Source: Sphingobacterium phlebotomi (GTDB taxonomy: Bacteria > Bacteroidota > Bacteroidia > Sphingobacteriales > Sphingobacteriaceae). From it: 64,000 nucleotides of DNA. The number at the start of each line of letters is the position of its first letter. The first letter of the stretch is position 1. The DNA lies in NCBI RefSeq assembly GCF_008180195.1, contig NZ_VTAV01000001.1:1-64000 (forward strand), given 5' to 3'. Below are positions 57,815 to 64,000 of this stretch, in pieces. The translations under genes were made by a program, and so were the position numbers. The notes below the pieces were generated by a model that did not search any database, was not told the origin of the DNA, and saw nothing but the letters and a program-made list of their open reading frames with translations.

Positions 57815-59611
57815 TTAATATCCTGGATTTTGTTCCAATGCTTTATTTAACGTCAGATCATAAATAGGAATAGGCAACAATACAGATCTTTCCGTAACAT
57901 TGTTTGTCCAAGCTACCATGCCGTCACTCATACCCAAGGCTCTGCCATCGATAGCGTATTGTCGGATATCTCTTACAAAACTGCCCCATCGGATCAAGTC
58001 TGGGCGGCGTGAAGCTTCGAAACAAAATTCTCTAGCTCTTTCGTCTTTTATCGCTTGTAACAATGCAGGAGCAGAGGCCGTTTCTGTGACCGTTAAATCT
58101 GCATCGGTGCTTTGTGTTAAGACCGCCTCTGCAGTCGCACCTGATCCACCTCCACCACTAATTGTTATTACCGGAGGGGCAACATAACCGGTTGACTGGG
58201 TAATAGTTCCGTGATCCGTAATATTTATTTCAGTAACCACCCCGGCAGAAACAACAGCCGTAGCATTAATCAAACCTCCTTCAATCGTAATGGTCGGGGT
58301 TGAGGTATATCCGCTACCCCCATTTGTCACAATGATAGTTTTTACCGTATTCCCATGCAAAATTCCATAGCCCCTCCTTCTCACATCATTTACATACTGG
58401 TAAGCATTATCTGGTCCATTCAATTCATTCTCTGCTTCCGCTATCATCAGTAAAATATCTGCATACCGTAAAATAGGGAAGTTCTGCCCACTAACATTAT
58501 TTCCTTTCGGTGTAAGTGTTTCATACTCCCGCCTCCATTTGCCGGCATATCTTCTAAATAAGTCGGTTATAGGCGTATAGACACCTGGCACTGAACCGCC
58601 CCACGAATACGTCGCGATGTTCCAATCCCTTCTAATATCGGGGCTACTAGCTGTCGTACCTCCATATAAGTCAAAAAGCTTTTTGGATGCCATAATCAGC
58701 CCGCCGCTTCTTCCGATTTCCAAGTCAACTGAGAGAATCCCACAGCGAGCTCCTACATAATATGTATACTCCTGTAACCCTCCGGTTCCGTTACCATAAT
58801 ATTCTACTTCCCAGATACTTTCTTTGATATCATACTCATCACGAGCGTATCGCTTAAAAATTTCGCGATAATCAGGCGCCAGCGCATGTAGACCAGAATC
58901 TTCAACTTTTTTCGCCCATCGTAAAGCTTCCTCATACATCGGTCTTCCTCCATTTAAAGGATAGCCCGCCATTTTTAAATAAACACGAGCAAGAATCCCC
59001 TGAACGGCAGATTTTGATATGCGCCCTCCAAATGTCGCTTTTCCGTCACCAGCTGCATCTACTAGGCTCTCTGCTTTTATCATATCGGCTACCACTTGGT
59101 CGTAAATGTCCTTCATTGGGGTAGCCGGAACATTCAATTCCGTAATGGAAGGATCAGCGGTTAGAAGTAAAGGGACATTCCCAAAGTTACTCACCAACAA
59201 GAAGTTATAGTAGGCACGTAAGAAAAGTGCTTCACCCTCAATTCTCGCCTTTTCCTCCGGAAGATTGGGGTTTTTTACCGCTTCCAATATAACATTTGCT
59301 CGGTAAACGCCTTGATATAGTACCCTCCAGAAACTGGTGATACGGATATCTGCCGGACTATAGATGTATATCGTTGAATTCTGCTGCCCTGTTCTATCGT
59401 ATTCTATGTCTGATGTAGCGTTGAGCCAGTATGGCCAATCGTCTTGATACACCGTTCCAAGAACATCGTACACACCGGCCAACCCAGTTTCAAGCTGTGC
59501 TATATTTTGATATTCCGGTGTAATAAAATTTGTGGGTTCGGTATTGAGAAATTTTTGGCATGAAGTATTGCAAACAAGCAACACAATCACTATTATCATA
59601 TATCTTTTCAT
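57815..59611 (-). CDS. SusD/RagB-family lipoprotein with an inserted Gly-rich domain (PUL 2)
   Basis: A 598-residue SusD protein. Signal and lipobox (LLVCNTSC) with QKFLNTEPTNF, SusD helices (GEALFLRAYYNFLLVSNFG) and the C-terminal EFCFEASRRPDLIRWG followed by LNKALEQNPGY are normal. Between ADILLMIAEAENEL and the helix starting APALLQAIKDERARE it carries an extra ~92 residues (422-513) with the motif VTNGGSGYTSTPTITIEGG and its second copy PPVITISGGGGSGATAEAVL. This type of beta repeat is common in other secreted proteins but not usual inside SusD. It follows susC by 16 bp. Confidence 0.92.
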   Translation of the reverse strand: MKRYMIIVIVLLVCNTSCQKFLNTEPTNFITPEYQNIAQLETGLAGVYDVLGTVYQDDWPYWLNATSDIEYDRTGQQNSTIYIYSPADIRITSFWRVLYQGVYRANVILEAVKNPNLPEEKARIEGEALFLRAYYNFLLVSNFGNVPLLLTADPSITELNVPATPMKDIYDQVVADMIKAESLVDAAGDGKATFGGRISKSAVQGILARVYLKMAGYPLNGGRPMYEEALRWAKKVEDSGLHALAPDYREIFKRYARDEYDIKESIWEVEYYGNGTGGLQEYTYYVGARCGILSVDLEIGRSGGLIMASKKLFDLYGGTTASSPDIRRDWNIATYSWGGSVPGVYTPITDLFRRYAGKWRREYETLTPKGNNVSGQNFPILRYADILLMIAEAENELNGPDNAYQYVNDVRRRGYGILHGNTVKTIIVTNGGSGYTSTPTITIEGGLINATAVVSAGVVTEINITDHGTITQSTGYVAPPVITISGGGGSGATAEAVLTQSTDADLTVTETASAPALLQAIKDERAREFCFEASRRPDLIRWGSFVRDIRQYAIDGRALGMSDGMVAWTNNVTERSVLLPIPIYDLTLNKALEQNPGY

Positions 59612-59627
59612 CGTATTAGTTTATGTT

Positions 59628-62600
59628 TTATAATGATGTGTTAATTCCAAAAACAATAGTTCTTGCTAAAGGATATGAAGCAAAATCAAACCCCGGTGTT
59701 AAGACAGAATGTCTTGTAGACACGTCAGGGTTTGAACCGGAATAGCTACTCCAAGTATATAAATTTTGTGCGGACACATAAGCCCTCAGCGTTTTAAGTC
59801 GTGCTCTTTTTAGGAAAGATTCTTCAAAATTATACCCTAATGCAACAGTTTTTAATCTTAAAAAAGAACCATCCTCTATAACCCTGCTAGAGAAATATGC
59901 ATCTCTTTGTCCACCGGTACGGAAGAACTCGTTGCTTTGATTTTCCGGTGTCCAACGATCTTCATAAGAGGCATACTGATTTAACGCTCTCATACGTTTG
60001 GCATTACCTTCAAAAAGAAGCCGGTTGGCATTCACGATATCATTACCGTAAGACCATTGGAAAAGTATGTTCAAGTCAAAACCTTTATAGGAAAAGTTAT
60101 TGGTAAAACCACCCACATGGATAGGAACACCCCTTCCAACTACGGTAAAGTCAAACAAGTCAATTTTCAAATCTCCATTTAAATCTTTGTATTTGATATC
60201 CCCGGGTTGAACGTTTTGTTGTCCGTTTGTAGTGATATGACTTTTCAAAATATAACTTCCTGCCACAAGGTCAAAATCATTATATTGGTACACGCCGTCC
60301 CACACCAATCCGTACATTTGTCCGGCAGATTGGTGAAGAGGAGAAATGTAAGATGGTACACTTGAAAAATCGCTATCAAAAGCAACCTGACTTGTTATCG
60401 AAGAAATATCTTCATATAACTCCATAATTTTATTTTGGTTAAAACTGATGTTAAAATTTGTAGACCATTTAAAATTAGGTTTTTCTATATTAATTGTATT
60501 CAACGTAAATTCAAGTCCCTGATTACGAAGTTTTCCTATATTCTTAAATGCCGTTGCCCGATTGTTTATATTATACAATCCTGTAGAATAGGGCAGGTTT
60601 GCTTCGATCAAAAGATCACTTGTTGTTTTCCGGTAAACATCAGCTGTAATACTCAAGCGGTTTCTGAATAAGGAAAGATCGTAGCCAATATTGGTTTGTA
60701 CAGTCGTTTCCCATTTGAGATTAGGGTTACCATAGCTAGACAAGACTGAACCACGAGTCGGTATTCCATTATTAAAGGAGTATCCGCCAAAACGTGGAAC
60801 GGTTAGCTGAGACATATACGGAAAATCTGACACCCGATTATTTCCTGATGCACCGTGGCTTACACGGAGTTTGGCTTCATTAACAAAATCAACATCTTTA
60901 AGGAACCGCTCTTCTTTCATCCGCCAAGATGCATCTGCAGAGGGAAAAAATCCCCATCTGTTATCAGGCGAAAATTTTGAAGATCCGTCGTAGCGGAAAG
61001 AAACCGTGGCATAATATTTTGATTTGTAATTATATGCCACCCTTCCCAAGACAGACGCCATTGTCCATTTGGATCTATTGGAGAAGTTTATCTGTGTTTC
61101 TGCTTCGTCTAGACCATCTAGTCCTAAATTTTCATTCAATACTTGCTGTGCCTCTAAGCCATAATAACCATTGTGTTGTTCTTGCAAGGTAAAGCCACCC
61201 ATTACGTTCAGGTTGTGAAATCCGTTTAATGTCTTTTTGAATGTTAAGATATTTGAATTTGACCAAGTATTTATAGGGTTATGGATGATAGAACCATTAA
61301 CGCCCTCCACTCTTCTATAATTTCCGTTTGCCGTTAATGAATTGAAAAAATTGTTCCTGTTTACCATCGTATTGTTGACTCCACCAGATGTTCTAAATGT
61401 CAACGCTGGCGTAATTATAAATTCCGCGTAAGCATTCGCATTCAGCGTAGTCACATTCGTTTCTCTCAGTTCATTTTCTGCCGAAATAATCGGGTTTACC
61501 CGGTAGTCGCCGCCAGCAACATCTGGATCGAAAAACTCATCCAGTAACAGTTCATTATTTGCCGCGACTGGTCTGAAACCCCATACAGAGTACATTAAGG
61601 CCAAACTACTATACGTGAATTTATATTGGGTTTCTGATGCTACTGCCCCAAAGGTATTATTGACTGCATAATTCAGATTAGTCCCTATTTTTACTCTTTT
61701 ACCCAATTTTTGGTCTAAACTAAATCTTCCTTGGTAACGCTTAAACCCAGAATTAATGATTAATCCCGTTTGGTCAAGGATATTTCCAGATAAAGAGTAC
61801 GTAGTATTTGCATTACCTCCGCGGATGGATAGCTCATGGTTATGCATTGGAGCCGCTTGATAAATCAGACCTTGCATGTCAATAGATGGCTCATCCCTAT
61901 ATTTTTCAATAGCTTCTTCGACTGTAGATCCTTCCTTCGTAAACTTATTTAAATAGGCATTTTGTGCATATTCGGGGTCGAGTTCGTATTGATATTTCAC
62001 AAATTCATAAGCCTTCATAAGCTCCAGGTTTTTTGGATTGTCAGAAAGACCTAAGTATCCATTATAGTTTATTACAGGGTCTCCTGCTTTCCCGCGTTTT
62101 GTGGTAATCATGATAACGCCGTTCGCTCCTCTTGATCCATATATCGCTGTTGCGGAAGCATCTTTGAGAACCTCAATAGATTCAATATCTGATGGGTTTA
62201 TGGAATTACTATTAGCGTCTTCCATCGGAAATCCGTCAATAACATATAACGGAGACGGATCTTGCGTTAATGTTCCTGCTCCTCTAATAATAGGTGTTGT
62301 ATTAGCCCCTGGCTGCCCATCTCTTGTTCCAATGGTTAAACCTGCGACGCGCCCAGCTAAAGCTTCATCAAAGGATTTTACCGGAGCTTTTTCGAGATCA
62401 GCCATATTTACTTGGCCTACCGCCCCAGTTAAATCTCTCACGGTAGTTGTTCCATAACCTATTACCACTACCTGATCCAAGGAATTATCGGTTTCCAGAA
62501 GAGTTACATCTAAAACGGTGTTTGCCCCAACATTTACCTCACGCATTTTCATCCCCAAATAAGAGAACACTAGAATCGTCTGGTCATTTGGTACGGTAAT

Positions 62601-62894
62601 GCTAAAGTTTCCATTCACATCTGCCACAGTTCCTGATGGAGAGCCCTTAATTTTTACGTTAGCTCCTGGCAACGGGTTCTGTTGAGCATCCTTAACTTCC
62701 CCGGTAACGGTAAATGGAGTACCTGTACGCGGCGTCTGGGCATTTACAGCGGAGATGCTACACATCAGCAGAATCACCAAACAAATTTTTCCTGTAATCA
62801 GAAAACTCTTAGCGACTCTGTTACAGCCAACTTTTCGTTCTGTATGCCTTGACATACTTAAAAAAAGTGGAGATAAATTGCTAGTTACTTTCAT
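59628..62894 (-). CDS. SusC/RagA-family TonB-dependent transporter (PUL 2)
   Basis: A 1088-residue TonB-dependent transporter for oligosaccharides. A long N-terminal leader (~50 residues) precedes the hydrophobic ICLVILLMCSISAVNAQ signal. Then a carboxypeptidase-like domain (TGEVKDAQQNPLPGANVKIKG), the plug with SusC signature DQVVVIGYGTTTVRDLTGAVG and SIEVLKDASATAIYGSRGANGV, and a barrel that ends in TIVFGINTSL. Complete and normal. The 70 bp upstream of it end in the GH130 stop, so the two are likely cotranscribed. The long leader could mean a later start, but none is clearly better. Confidence 0.94.
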   Translation of the reverse strand: MKVTSNLSPLFLSMSRHTERKVGCNRVAKSFLITGKICLVILLMCSISAVNAQTPRTGTPFTVTGEVKDAQQNPLPGANVKIKGSPSGTVADVNGNFSITVPNDQTILVFSYLGMKMREVNVGANTVLDVTLLETDNSLDQVVVIGYGTTTVRDLTGAVGQVNMADLEKAPVKSFDEALAGRVAGLTIGTRDGQPGANTTPIIRGAGTLTQDPSPLYVIDGFPMEDANSNSINPSDIESIEVLKDASATAIYGSRGANGVIMITTKRGKAGDPVINYNGYLGLSDNPKNLELMKAYEFVKYQYELDPEYAQNAYLNKFTKEGSTVEEAIEKYRDEPSIDMQGLIYQAAPMHNHELSIRGGNANTTYSLSGNILDQTGLIINSGFKRYQGRFSLDQKLGKRVKIGTNLNYAVNNTFGAVASETQYKFTYSSLALMYSVWGFRPVAANNELLLDEFFDPDVAGGDYRVNPIISAENELRETNVTTLNANAYAEFIITPALTFRTSGGVNNTMVNRNNFFNSLTANGNYRRVEGVNGSIIHNPINTWSNSNILTFKKTLNGFHNLNVMGGFTLQEQHNGYYGLEAQQVLNENLGLDGLDEAETQINFSNRSKWTMASVLGRVAYNYKSKYYATVSFRYDGSSKFSPDNRWGFFPSADASWRMKEERFLKDVDFVNEAKLRVSHGASGNNRVSDFPYMSQLTVPRFGGYSFNNGIPTRGSVLSSYGNPNLKWETTVQTNIGYDLSLFRNRLSITADVYRKTTSDLLIEANLPYSTGLYNINNRATAFKNIGKLRNQGLEFTLNTINIEKPNFKWSTNFNISFNQNKIMELYEDISSITSQVAFDSDFSSVPSYISPLHQSAGQMYGLVWDGVYQYNDFDLVAGSYILKSHITTNGQQNVQPGDIKYKDLNGDLKIDLFDFTVVGRGVPIHVGGFTNNFSYKGFDLNILFQWSYGNDIVNANRLLFEGNAKRMRALNQYASYEDRWTPENQSNEFFRTGGQRDAYFSSRVIEDGSFLRLKTVALGYNFEESFLKRARLKTLRAYVSAQNLYTWSSYSGSNPDVSTRHSVLTPGFDFASYPLARTIVFGINTSL

Positions 62895-62964
62895 TGTTTT
62901 TTGGTTTAATAGAAATTAATTGGTTTATATATTAATGTAGGTTCACTTCAACGTCTTTTTTGAT

Positions 62965-64000
62965 TTATCTTTCTTCCCCAAATACTTCCGGTATTTTTTT
63001 ATTGTTATCTATTATCCGACAGATTGCCTCCACCGATCGGGAAGATCTTAACTGATCTTCCGGGGTGTTAATTACGTAATCTACTAGTTTTTCAATAGAG
63101 GAGACAGCGACATGCTGGCGTGTATCAGATGAGGCATAATAGATATACACAGCTCCATCATCATCTGTGATCCAACCATTACTGAACAAAACGTTTGAGA
63201 CGTCTCCAATGCGTTCTTCACCTTCGGGAGCCATAAAATACCCGGACGGCTTATGAATTACGTTTGTTAAGTCGTCAAGGCTGGTCATAAACATATATAA
63301 AACATAACGCAACCCTGCCGCCGTATTCCGTACTCCGTGGGCTAGATGTAGCCAGCCTTTATCTGTTTTAATAGGTGCCGGACCGAGGCCATTTTTTGCT
63401 TCATATACCGTATGATACAGCTTCCTGTCTATTACTATTTCTTCCTGTACAATTGCATTTTCAATGCTATCGCTTATTCCGAAACCGATTCCACCTCCTT
63501 TTCCCGCATCAATGAAACTATCTTGGGGGCGGGTATAGAAAGCATATTTGCCATTTACGTATTCGGGGTGGAGCACTACGTTTCTTTGCTGTGGTGATGG
63601 TGTTTTCAAGTCAGCAAGTCTTTCCCATATTACTAAATCTTTAGTACGGGCAATACCACACTGAGCTACCGCTGCTGACTGATCTCCTTCTGTAGCTGAA
63701 AAATCTCGGCGCTCTGTACAAAACAATCCATAAATCCAACCGTCTTCGTGTTGTACGAGGCGCATGTCATAGATATTTGTATCGGGGATATCGGTTTCTG
63801 GCATAATAATAGGATACTCCCAGAAACGGAAATTATCTATTCCATTGGCACTCTCCGCCACAGCAAAGAAAGACTTCCTGTCCAAGCCCTCTACCCGAGC
63901 TACAATAATATATTTTCCGTTGAACCTTATGGCTCCGGAATTAAAGGTTGCATTAATGCCGAAACGTTCTAACAGATAGGGATTTGTTTTCGGATTAAGA
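62965..64000 (-). CDS. GH130 4-O-beta-D-mannosyl-D-glucose phosphorylase-like, 5' end outside window
   Basis: Family GH130 phosphorylase, cut by the window edge; the reading frame continues upstream past 64000. Visible family motifs: [26 protein letters not shown], the [15 protein letters not shown] block, [22 protein letters not shown] (catalytic Asp region), [50 protein letters not shown], and [13 protein letters not shown]. The pattern matches mannosylglucose phosphorylases from Bacteroides, which split Man-beta-1,4-Glc with phosphate in the cytoplasm. It is the first visible gene of PUL 2. Confidence 0.9.
   Translation of the reverse strand, partial: LNPKTNPYLLERFGINATFNSGAIRFNGKYIIVARVEGLDRKSFFAVAESANGIDNFRFWEYPIIMPETDIPDTNIYDMRLVQHEDGWIYGLFCTERRDFSATEGDQSAAVAQCGIARTKDLVIWERLADLKTPSPQQRNVVLHPEYVNGKYAFYTRPQDSFIDAGKGGGIGFGISDSIENAIVQEEIVIDRKLYHTVYEAKNGLGPAPIKTDKGWLHLAHGVRNTAAGLRYVLYMFMTSLDDLTNVIHKPSGYFMAPEGEERIGDVSNVLFSNGWITDDDGAVYIYYASSDTRQHVAVSSIEKLVDYVINTPEDQLRSSRSVEAICRIIDNNKKIPEVFGEER

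Noticed and set aside
1..64000. Search by eye for CRISPR arrays, tRNA, rRNA, complete insertion sequences or phage genes
   Set aside because: None found; the repeats present are the structured elements and protein-coding repeats listed above.

Overview
The window looks like a chromosome segment from a low-to-moderate G+C member of the Bacteroidota, most likely family Sphingobacteriaceae (Sphingobacterium, Pedobacter, Olivibacter type). The reasons are two SusC/SusD pairs, many TAnnTTTG promoter boxes (the Bacteroidota -7 element), conserved Bacteroidota-only small proteins, and a flexirubin/aryl-polyene-type locus. No rRNA, tRNA, CRISPR array, phage or complete insertion sequence was seen.

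Region 1 (about 0.1-14 kb, + strand) is one tightly packed operon for an aryl-polyene or flexirubin-like pigment lipid: acyl carrier protein, active ketosynthase, a ketosynthase-like chain-length factor, polysaccharide deacetylase, LolA-like carrier, lipoprotein, hot-dog dehydratase, GT2 glycosyltransferase fused to DUF2062, an MMPL exporter fused to an acyltransferase, a CrtI-like FAD oxidoreductase and a PaaK-like adenylating enzyme. Ketoreductase, thioesterase, aromatic ammonia-lyase and DarA/DarB are not in the window, so the locus is incomplete or divergent.

Region 2 (14-23.6 kb) is a small polysaccharide utilisation locus (PUL): a secreted beta-sandwich protein, SusD and SusC (- strand), a rhamnogalacturonan acetylesterase-type SGNH hydrolase (+), a GH109-like protein (-) and a Gfo/Idh/MocA oxidoreductase (+). 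Its two divergent intergenic regions carry the same array of three 12-bp units with an AACGTT core, which suggests one regulator controls the whole locus.

Region 3 (23.6-44.8 kb) is mostly core genome: SNF2 helicase, dapF, HtrA protease, cyclophilin, exonuclease III, a hybrid histidine kinase, trhO, a surface-polysaccharide island (two glycosyltransferases, a SAM-fold protein, flippase, asparagine-synthase-like protein), a DeoR regulator, asd, L-threonine dehydrogenase and YebC. Upstream of dapF's 3' end and between the DeoR gene and asd lie three copies of a structured repeat whose stems covary while the loop is conserved.

Region 4 (45-64 kb) is a second, larger PUL. On the - strand it runs GH130 mannosylglucose-phosphorylase-like (cut by the window edge), SusC, SusD, DUF5017 lipoprotein, Tat-exported FAD oxidoreductase, a secreted protein with a flavinylation-like motif, GH78 rhamnosidase, an SGNH-GH5 fusion and a stand-alone GH5. 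A DUF4038 hydrolase and a third GH5 are on the + strand. Together they suggest attack on a beta-linked Glc/Man polymer carrying L-rhamnose; the exact glycan is not decided by the sequence.
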